Assembly (NCBI GenBank): GCA_966095765.1
Contig: CBHTSZ010000011.1
Location: 1 to 5,057, forward strand
DNA from: CBHTSZ01 sp966095765
GTDB lineage: Bacteria; Patescibacteriota; Saccharimonadia; Saccharimonadales; Saccharimonadaceae
Length of the DNA: 5,057 nt
Direction of reading: 5' to 3'
Below the pieces are notes generated by a model. It worked only from the letters and a program-made list of their open reading frames with translations. It was not told the DNA's origin and searched no databases. Positions 1 through 4,538 of this stretch are shown here, piece by piece (the stretch's first letter is position 1; each line of letters starts with the position of its first letter). Both the position numbers and the translations under genes were made by a program.

Positions 1-1279
1 TCGCAAGTACAGAGACCGCAGCCAATCCTGTGGCGATGAAGGCACCAAGCCGCTCACCACCGATTCCGAACAGGTGTGCGAGTCGTGACAGAATACCGAG
101 TAGCTGTACGATGACAGTTACCACGTTCAGGAATCCCTGGCTCAGGCCAAGCAGGATCGGCCCCGCTCGGATCAGTTCGTGAACGAGCTCAGCCAGGTTC
201 GGTAGCACGGCCTCGGTTGCGTCTGCCAGTGCGCCGACAAGATCGGTCTGTTTGATAAACTCACCGATGGCACGGAAAATCGGCATGAACGCCTGACTGA
301 AGTCGAGTAGGTCAGAGACAAGCTCAGGCAGAACGTTTCGAATCCACCGACCGAAGTCCTGGGCGTCTCCACGCATGTCGAGTAGGTCAGTCATTGCGAT
401 AGCCAGATCCTCGAACAGCATGCCTAATCCGTCCATAGCCCGTTCCATAAACGGAGCAAGCCGTGTGGCAAGCGGCATGAAGGCGTCGAGGAACATGTTT
501 CGAATATCTTCCATGATCTCTTGGAACGCCTCAAAGTCGGGTGTACCATCAGCCCGTGCACCCGCCACGCCGAGAAGTCCCAGTCCAGCGATTCCTACGA
601 GGGCACCAGCGGCTGTCGCAGCGGCAGTAGCCAGTCCGATCACACCAACGGTAGCCGAAAGCATTGCGCCCCTGAAGGCAATCATTAGCGGCAGGAGCTT
701 AGCAAGTGCGTTGTTAATGTCACGCATTTTGATGTTGAAAATAGACTGCCGTGTGGTGATCTCACCAGGCCGTCCACGGGCCATTGGGTCTTGGATACCA
801 CGGAGGTGTGCGAAAGAAGCGTCAGCGAAGGCGTGTCCGATCTCTTCAAGCTGTCCAGGACCGAATCCTGCTGGCCCACCAGCGCCGTGGCTGGCCTGGA
901 TCTGTTTTGCGCCCTGTGCTATCAGGATAGACAGCGAGCGGTCGATAGACTTAAGTCGGCTATTGCGAGAGGTAGCAAGCTGGATAAGACGACCACGCTG
1001 GCTGACGGCAACCTTGTCCATCTCAGCCATCGCACGCGCCTCGTCACGGCCCGCAGATACGTCTACACCTGCGGCTCCGCCAGCTTGCGCTGCGCCCATT
1101 TTGGCAAGTAACTGATCAAGTTCCCTGTCTACAACGTTGACCTTGATCCTAATCCGACGCACCTTCTTCGACGCAGCGTTAAGAGCCTCGATGCGTCTAA
1201 TCAGTTCATTGATGTTCTGAAGCGCCCGCTCGTTCAGGACACTGATTAAAATTTCGAGGTTCTCAAATTCTCTTGCCAT
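1..1279 (-). CDS. Tail tape measure protein (3'-partial, runs off left edge)
   Basis: The frame starts at ATG 1279 and stays open for 426 codons to the left edge, so the C-terminal part is missing. Tape measure proteins set tail length and occupy the tube lumen. The N-terminus (about residues 5-60) is a helical, charged, coiled-coil-like stretch. A Gly/Ala-rich linker follows around 62-75 and another around 130-142. Residues about 195-241 form a long Ala/Gly/Leu/Val hydrophobic block, and residues about 362-426 a second one; such membrane-like segments are typical of this family. It is the only protein here that is not strongly acidic. The start lies 3 nt after the stop of the frameshifted chaperone (1283), with only a weak upstream GGA, so translation is probably coupled. 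Position after tube and chaperone and its composition make the assignment firm; no specific family motif was identified. Enzymatic domains, if any, would lie beyond the window. Confidence 0.88.
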   Translation of the reverse strand, partial: MAREFENLEILISVLNERALQNINELIRRIEALNAASKKVRRIRIKVNVVDRELDQLLAKMGAAQAGGAAGVDVSAGRDEARAMAEMDKVAVSQRGRLIQLATSRNSRLKSIDRSLSILIAQGAKQIQASHGAGGPAGFGPGQLEEIGHAFADASFAHLRGIQDPMARGRPGEITTRQSIFNIKMRDINNALAKLLPLMIAFRGAMLSATVGVIGLATAAATAAGALVGIAGLGLLGVAGARADGTPDFEAFQEIMEDIRNMFLDAFMPLATRLAPFMERAMDGLGMLFEDLAIAMTDLLDMRGDAQDFGRWIRNVLPELVSDLLDFSQAFMPIFRAIGEFIKQTDLVGALADATEAVLPNLAELVHELIRAGPILLGLSQGFLNVVTVIVQLLGILSRLAHLFGIGGERLGAFIATGLAAVSVLA

Positions 1280-1282
1280 TGA

Positions 1283-2061
1283 TTATTTCCAGCTCTTAAT
1301 TACTTCGTTGCCTTTGTTCATACCCTGTGGGTTCTTCACAGAGTCGGGCGTGTGATGATCCTTGGCGATGATGTAAACGAATCGCTGAATCGGAGTACAG
1401 TCTGCTTGCGACCGTGCAAGCGGCCAGTTACCCTCGTCGTTGAGGGCAATGATCTCCTTACCCGCCTCAGATTCAGCGAGTTCTTTCAGTTTTTTGGGTC
1501 ACCAACAGTCTCGATCAGTGCCTGGATACCGATGTTGAAAGACGTGAAGTCTGTCAGGTTTACAATCATCTCTTCAATGTCGTCTTTCATCGGCTCGTAA
1601 CAGTCTTCAGGCGTCTTGATCGGGCCATATCCTTCCTGCTCCTTCTCCATGACCCACTCGTCATCCATGAGTGCTGAACGAAGGTCTTCGTCGTCAGGCT
1701 CAACAGCATATTTTGCACACAGCAGGACGCCGTTGAAGGTCGAGCGGCTAAGAACCTGGAAGAGGTTTCCAGATGCTTCGCTCAGTTCCTCTTCGAGATC
1801 AGCAAACTCCTCGACTTCCTCGTCGGTTAGCTCGTCCTTCTCCTGTAGCTCGTTGTACCGTTCCATCTCTTCGTCGGGCAGTTCTCCCTGTAGCTCTTCA
1901 AGCTCGTCCTGATCGATCATGGACATGACCTCGAAAAACTCGGGGTCAGTAAGTTGACGTACAGTTAGCTCTGCCTCGTCATCTCCAAGCATGACACGGA
2001 TTGTACCACGCCACTCCTTTCCTTCCGTCGCCTTCTGGCGAACCTTGTGTAGATCACTCAT
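1283..2061 (-). CDS. Tail assembly chaperone, -1 frameshifted (GT-like) form
   Basis: A -1 shift on the A-run at 1495-1489 lets ribosomes bypass the TGA at 1488-1486 and read 68 more codons, beginning CTG (Leu) at 1489 and ending at TAA 1285-1283. The full product would be 259 residues. I translated the extension by hand: it opens LKELAESEAGKE, contains a Trp-Pro (NWPLARSQ) and a PIQRFVYIIAKDHH segment, and ends IKSWK. It looks like real protein, with balanced hydrophobic and charged residues. It fills what would otherwise be a 200-nt gap and stops 3 nt before the tape measure start. It has no plausible start of its own: the only in-frame ATG lies near its end. In tailed phages the GT form binds the tape measure through its T domain, while the G part contacts tube subunits. 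The frameshift is inferred, not observed; a +1 shift is disfavoured because the -1 frame is the open one. Confidence 0.8.
1428..1449 (-). other. Small hairpin downstream of the slippery site
   Basis: In the mRNA, UUGCCCUC pairs with GAGGGUAA (8 bp including one G-U) around the 6-nt loop AACGAC. It begins about 39 nt after the end of the slippery run, much further than the usual 5-9 nt for a frameshift stimulator. It may therefore be incidental. It lies inside the extension coding region. Confidence 0.3.
1486..2061 (-). CDS. Tail assembly chaperone, short (G-like) form
   Basis: This 191-residue, very acidic protein sits between tail tube and tape measure, the position of lambda gpG/gpGT-type tail assembly chaperones. 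These bind the tape measure protein and recruit tube subunits. Residues 18-45 look like a small beta region followed by a TDPEFFEV motif. Residues 49-95 are an Asp/Glu/Leu-rich predicted coiled coil. The C-terminal half is mixed helical and contains the Cys-bearing GVLLCAKYAV stretch. ATG 2061 was chosen because it gives the longest frame and overlaps the stop of a small upstream ORF. There is no good Shine-Dalgarno sequence directly upstream, unlike the structural genes before it. The frame ends at TGA 1488-1486 immediately after CCA AAA AAC, a -1 slippery run, which supports the chaperone identity. Function is assigned from synteny and the frameshift architecture rather than from a recognised sequence motif. 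Confidence 0.85.
   Translation of the reverse strand: MSDLHKVRQKATEGKEWRGTIRVMLGDDEAELTVRQLTDPEFFEVMSMIDQDELEELQGELPDEEMERYNELQEKDELTDEEVEEFADLEEELSEASGNLFQVLSRSTFNGVLLCAKYAVEPDDEDLRSALMDDEWVMEKEQEGYGPIKTPEDCYEPMKDDIEEMIVNLTDFTSFNIGIQALIETVGDPKN
1489..1498 (-). other. Programmed -1 ribosomal frameshift site
   Basis: Read on the minus strand this is C CCA AAA AAC followed by the zero-frame TGA. Two overlapping X XXY YYZ heptamers are in register: C CCA AAA (1498-1492) and A AAA AAC (1495-1489). Both P- and A-site tRNAs can re-pair after a one-base backward slip at A AAA AAC. The stop codon is the next codon, as in many tail chaperone frameshift sites. An SD-like GGTGA (1503-1499) abuts the run on its 5' side. 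Sequence evidence for slippage is strong; use and efficiency are inferred. Confidence 0.8.
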
Positions 2062-2116
2062 AGTGTGTAACTACGAGGGTTTGCTCCCACCCTCGTCTAA
2101 ACAAGTATGTAGTCAT
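2054..2116 (-). CDS. Possible 20-codon leader ORF upstream of the chaperone
   Basis: ATG at 2116-2114 opens a 20-codon frame ending at TGA 2056-2054, which overlaps the chaperone start (TATGAGTGA) by 8 nt. The peptide begins MTTYLFRRGW and is not acidic, unlike the other small proteins here. A TATA-like element (2144-2135) lies about 24-26 nt upstream of the ATG. That is the archaeal TATA-to-start-site distance, so a transcript starting there would be leaderless, a common arrangement in haloarchaea. The chaperone has no clear Shine-Dalgarno sequence, so translation of this frame could couple to it. An ORF this short could easily arise by chance, and no family is recognised. Confidence 0.3.
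   Translation of the reverse strand: MTTYLFRRGWEQTLVVTHYE
2073..2096 (-). promoter_or_regulatory. 8-bp hairpin in the chaperone leader
   Basis: ACGAGGGT and ACCCTCGT form a perfect 8-bp inverted repeat around an 8-nt loop. On the mRNA it ends 11 nt before the chaperone ATG. It contains the only purine-rich GGGUGGGAG stretch in the leader, which would be partly sequestered. No T-run follows, so a terminator role is not favoured; a translational control element or processing site is more likely. Confidence 0.45.
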
Positions 2117-2134
2117 GGTTAGGTCTGAACGATA

Positions 2135-2164
2135 CATTTATATGTACGTAGATACTATATAATA
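2135..2164 (-). promoter_or_regulatory. TATA-like promoter elements ahead of chaperone and tape measure
   Basis: On the minus strand two AT-rich boxes stand out in an otherwise GC-balanced window: CATATAAATG (2144-2135) and TATTATATAG (2164-2155). Archaeal TATA boxes lie about 25-27 nt before the start site, which predicts starts near 2114-2116 and about 2131-2133 respectively. A promoter here would allow the chaperone and tape measure genes to be expressed separately from sheath and tube. The first box also lies within a short TACAT/ATGTA inverted repeat (2133-2146). Assignment is by composition and spacing only. Confidence 0.45.
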
Positions 2165-2188
2165 GTAAGGGGGAAGTAAGTATCTACG
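2147..2188. repeat. 10-bp inverted repeat flanking a TATA element
   Basis: CGTAGATACT (2147-2156) and AGTATCTACG (2179-2188) are perfect reverse complements separated by 22 nt. Between the arms are a TATA-like box, a run of five G on the plus strand, and two AGTAAG direct repeats (2164-2169 and 2175-2180) offset by 11 nt. As minus-strand RNA it would fold 12 nt after the tail tube stop codon and could act as a terminator or 3'-end stabiliser. As DNA it could be an operator around the promoter. No poly-U tract follows, so termination is uncertain. Confidence 0.55.
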
Positions 2189-2199
2189 GTGCTGTAGGC

Positions 2200-2631
2200 T
2201 TAGTCTCCGCCGTTGGCTTCGCGAAGGTCAGCGTTCATAGCTACACCTTCAGCAGACCACTCAACGGCTTCGCCAGTCGATCCGTCGTATGTCAGGGATG
2301 TGAGATAACCGCTCATCATCTTGACAACGAACTCTCGACCAGTCGCAACAAACTCGATTTCTCGTGACCGTCCACGCCGAGTGGCAACCGTCTGAAGAAG
2401 GTCGCCGTCTTCGCCCTGGATGGTGAACGAGAAGGTGTATTCGAGGTCGCCGCGAGTGATGCCCACGGGTCGCTGGTTGCCAACTCCACTCAGAAGCTCG
2501 TTATCCTCTTCGATAGTGAAGTTGAAGTCGTCAACAACGATACGTGCAGCATTGGTCATTGTGATGCTGTCGTCGCTGTCGGCAGACTTCACGACGAGTC
2601 GAACATCATTTGCGTTGGTAATTTCAGCCAT
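2200..2631 (-). CDS. Tail tube protein
   Basis: This 143-residue acidic protein follows the sheath gene directly, the standard sheath-tube order of contractile tails. Tube subunits form hexameric rings stacked into the inner tube around which the sheath assembles. The sequence is almost all predicted beta strand with short turns. Residues 49-80 (GVGNQRPVGITRGDLEYTFS onward) resemble the central strand-turn region of phage tube proteins, in which a PVG-x-T-RG turn precedes a long amphipathic strand. Residues 97-117 form another strand pair. ATG 2631 shares its A with the sheath stop (TAATG) and has a perfect GGAGGTG 7 nt upstream, so the start is secure and expression should be high. The assignment rests on position, size and beta character; it is too short for a sheath and lacks baseplate features. 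Confidence 0.87.
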   Translation of the reverse strand: MAEITNANDVRLVVKSADSDDSITMTNAARIVVDDFNFTIEEDNELLSGVGNQRPVGITRGDLEYTFSFTIQGEDGDLLQTVATRRGRSREIEFVATGREFVVKMMSGYLTSLTYDGSTGEAVEWSAEGVAMNADLREANGGD

Positions 2632-3929
2632 TAGTCAGCACCTCCGTTAGTGATTACGTCACCAACGACGATTGTCACGTTGATCGTATCGATCACGTTC
2701 ACAACGTCGAGGCCAAGTTCAATGTCCACGGCGTTGGGGTCGTCTTCAGGTACGCTCACGTCAATCGAGTAGTTGTCCAGAAGTGGGGGACGGTCGTCCA
2801 CCATTTCTGTGAGGAACGTCTCGTGAGACTCTTCGAGGTCTTCACGGTTCGCGTCAGTGTTCAGTTCACCGATGAACTGCTGGTTGACGAGGTGAGACAG
2901 TTCCGCAACTTCGTCAACGATCTCGTTCGTGTAAATACGCTCGAATCGAACGTCTTCGGAAGTCGTCATGTCCTTGACAATGAAGGTGCTTCCGTTCTGG
3001 ATGATCGGAAGCATCCGATTGTCGATAAGCTCACCAGCTTCACTCGGTCGGAACTCGTCTACGAGGCCAGTGAAACCGCGTACTGTGTCGTAGGTTGACG
3101 AGCTTCCGAGTGGCAGCGATGCAAGGTGTCCTGCAACCGCTGCTGCTGTTCGAGCCTGGACACTCTTTGCGCCGTCAATGTAGCCACGCGAGGTAGCCAC
3201 AATACTGTGACGCGGGGCGTCCACACCGTGTTCGTAGTCAGACTCGATCTCTGGCGGAGCACCTGTAATACCGTGGCTGAATCCGAAGTCAGTTGCTTCA
3301 AACTCAAGCTTGGTGTTCAGGTAGTTTGCCAGTTCAGTCGATTCTGTGAGCACAGCAGTCATACGGGCGTTCTCAGGCGCAATCTCGTCAATCGCGGCCT
3401 CGTAGTCACCGTAGACGTAATCAATCTCGTATCCCGTTGCGTCTGCCTCGTAAGAGCCAGTGATCGGGTTCAGGTTGATCGATTCTTCATCGGGGTCAGC
3501 GAGGTCGTCATCATCGTAGACGATGTTAACGGTAATATCGGTAGCCCCGTCCGTTACGACAATTTCGTGCTCGTACTGAACACTCGGATCAAAGATCGGT
3601 GAGTTTTCAAGCACACCATCTGTGGTAAGCTCTTCTCCCTCGACCTCAGTCTCTTCGACGCCGATTGCCTTTACTTCACGAGCCGCGTTATTAATTGCAA
3701 GCCGTGAAGCCTCATATAGTTCGCTTTCTTCACCGAAGAGATCAGCCGCTGCTCGCTGCGAACGGAAGGTCTGAACCTCTCCAGGTGTCGCTTCTCCTTC
3801 TTCAACGTTCATCCCGCCGACGAGGGCTACCGTCCGAGAGAAGGCAGTCGATACCGCAATCGTACCTCCACCGATGATAGTAATTTCGTCACCAGGGATG
3901 ACCGTGGTTCCATAGACACGTTCTGTCAT
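2631..3929 (-). CDS. Contractile tail sheath protein
   Basis: At 432 residues this is the largest complete gene and marks the tail as contractile. Its C-terminal half carries recognisable sheath features: AAAVAGHLASLPLG (262-275), GFTGLVDEFRPSEAGELI (285-302), VKDMTTSED (318-326) leading to a helix with EIVDEV (336-341), FIGELNT (352-358), and the terminal strand DTINVTIVVG (414-423). In known sheaths that terminal strand is donated to a neighbouring subunit in the interlocking handshake mesh. Residues about 110-175 look like an inserted acidic beta domain (VTDGATDITVNIV, then DDDD), probably surface exposed. ATG 3929 has GGTGA 7 nt upstream. The stop overlaps the tube start by one base. This is the most confident functional call in the window. 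Confidence 0.96.
   Translation of the reverse strand: MTERVYGTTVIPGDEITIIGGGTIAVSTAFSRTVALVGGMNVEEGEATPGEVQTFRSQRAAADLFGEESELYEASRLAINNAAREVKAIGVEETEVEGEELTTDGVLENSPIFDPSVQYEHEIVVTDGATDITVNIVYDDDDLADPDEESINLNPITGSYEADATGYEIDYVYGDYEAAIDEIAPENARMTAVLTESTELANYLNTKLEFEATDFGFSHGITGAPPEIESDYEHGVDAPRHSIVATSRGYIDGAKSVQARTAAAVAGHLASLPLGSSSTYDTVRGFTGLVDEFRPSEAGELIDNRMLPIIQNGSTFIVKDMTTSEDVRFERIYTNEIVDEVAELSHLVNQQFIGELNTDANREDLEESHETFLTEMVDDRPPLLDNYSIDVSVPEDDPNAVDIELGLDVVNVIDTINVTIVVGDVITNGGAD
2639..2645 (-). promoter_or_regulatory. Ribosome binding site of the tail tube gene
   Basis: GGAGGTG, a full match to the haloarchaeal anti-Shine-Dalgarno, lies 7 nt before ATG 2631, within the last codons of the sheath gene. 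It is the strongest such site in the window, fitting a high-copy structural protein. Confidence 0.8.
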
Positions 3930-3936
3930 TAGTTTG

Positions 3937-3941
3937 TCACC
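3937..3941 (-). promoter_or_regulatory. Ribosome binding site of the sheath gene
   Basis: GGTGA lies 7 nt before ATG 3929 and matches the haloarchaeal Shine-Dalgarno core. It supports this start over later in-frame ATGs. It sits just outside the inverted repeats of the spacer, so it should be accessible when they fold. Confidence 0.7.
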
Positions 3942-3954
3942 ATTGTATTAGTCT

Positions 3955-4003
3955 GGTCGTGGGGGTGTCCCACAGTCTCACGACCGAAACGAGTTTCACT
4001 CGT
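3955..4003 (-). repeat. Inverted repeats in the terminator-sheath spacer
   Basis: GGTCGTG (3955-3961) and CACGACC (3979-3985) are a perfect 7-bp inverted repeat. A competing 5-bp pair, GTGGG/CCCAC (3959-3963 and 3969-3973), lies inside it. Next to it ACGAG/CTCGT (3989-3993 and 3999-4003) forms a 5-bp stem across the stop codon of the preceding gene. No T-run follows, so full termination is unlikely. These could mark an mRNA processing or stabilising element just before the highly expressed sheath gene. Confidence 0.4.
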
Positions 4004-4538
4004 GAGTTTGCACATCTGAATCTTGGTTGATTTCTTCGATGTTCTCGTCTTCGACTCTGTAATCACGCCAGAATCGAACGAACACCTGCAAGCTGTCACC
4101 GCGTGCAGGCACGTTAGATTCACCATCAGATGCGTCGTTTACATCCTGTACTTCGATCTTATGGATGTGTTCGTGCAGGTCTTTCACGTCTGCAACGTCT
4201 CGGAAGTTGTACTGTCCGAACGCAGAGTGAACCTGCTCGTAAATCTCTTCCGCATCATCGTCGTTCGTTGCGCGGATGGAGATCGTGAATATTCCTTCGA
4301 TATGCTCCCTGTGCTCCTCGTACTCGACAAAATCGTCGCCGTCATACTTGACGTGGCTCGGGGAAGCCGATGCGCCGTTGATCAGGAGTGGTCGATAGTC
4401 GTCTTGGTACACGACAGCGGGCAGTTCATCTCGATCCTGGGGGAACTCCATGCTAACATGCCCTTCGGGAACAGAGCCGTCAGTAGCAGACTCGATCTGC
4501 TCGAAGACAATCTCCTTAATTTCCTCTCGTGTAGCCAT
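3996..4538 (-). CDS. Tail terminator / tail-completion-like protein
   Basis: This 180-residue acidic protein lies between the gp10-like joining protein and the sheath, the slot of tail terminator or tail-completion proteins, which cap the tube and provide the head-binding surface. It starts with an amphipathic helix (residues 3-17). LPAVVYQDDYRPL (39-51), IEGIFTISIRA (80-90), a DDDAEEIYEQVHSAF helix (93-107) and DSLQVFVRFWRDYRV (148-162) then suggest the small alpha/beta fold of that group. The last 18 residues are an acidic, probably disordered tail. ATG 4538 overlaps the upstream stop (TAATG) and has GAGGT 10 nt upstream. Unlike the other structural junctions, its own stop lies 66 nt short of the next start. 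Sequence identity to a named family was not recognised, so the role is inferred from position and fold pattern. Confidence 0.7.
   Translation of the reverse strand: MATREEIKEIVFEQIESATDGSVPEGHVSMEFPQDRDELPAVVYQDDYRPLLINGASASPSHVKYDGDDFVEYEEHREHIEGIFTISIRATNDDDAEEIYEQVHSAFGQYNFRDVADVKDLHEHIHKIEVQDVNDASDGESNVPARGDSLQVFVRFWRDYRVEDENIEEINQDSDVQTHE

Noticed and set aside
375..1115. 246-codon plus-strand ORF rich in Ser, Ala and Pro
   Set aside because: It is antisense to the tape measure frame, has a low-complexity composition typical of shadow frames, and has no ribosome binding site or family resemblance.
1352..1600. 82-codon plus-strand ORF across the frameshift region
   Set aside because: It opposes the well-supported chaperone extension, has no Shine-Dalgarno sequence, and would be the only plus-strand gene in an otherwise one-directional cluster.
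1616..1912. 98-codon plus-strand ORF with long Ser runs
   Set aside because: The Ser runs are the reverse-complement image of the Asp/Glu codons of the acidic chaperone coiled coil.
2138..2164. Plus-strand promoter from the same AT-rich boxes
   Set aside because: TATA-like sequence reads on both strands, but no credible plus-strand gene follows it.
2147..2188. Classic rho-independent-type terminator after the tail tube gene
   Set aside because: The stem is good, but it is AT-rich, has a 22-nt loop and no following T-run on the minus strand, so it is recorded as an inverted repeat of uncertain function.
3126..3602. 158-codon plus-strand ORF rich in Val, Cys and Arg
   Set aside because: It lies antisense inside the sheath gene, whose protein motifs are clear, and its Cys/Val/Arg bias mirrors the sheath codons.
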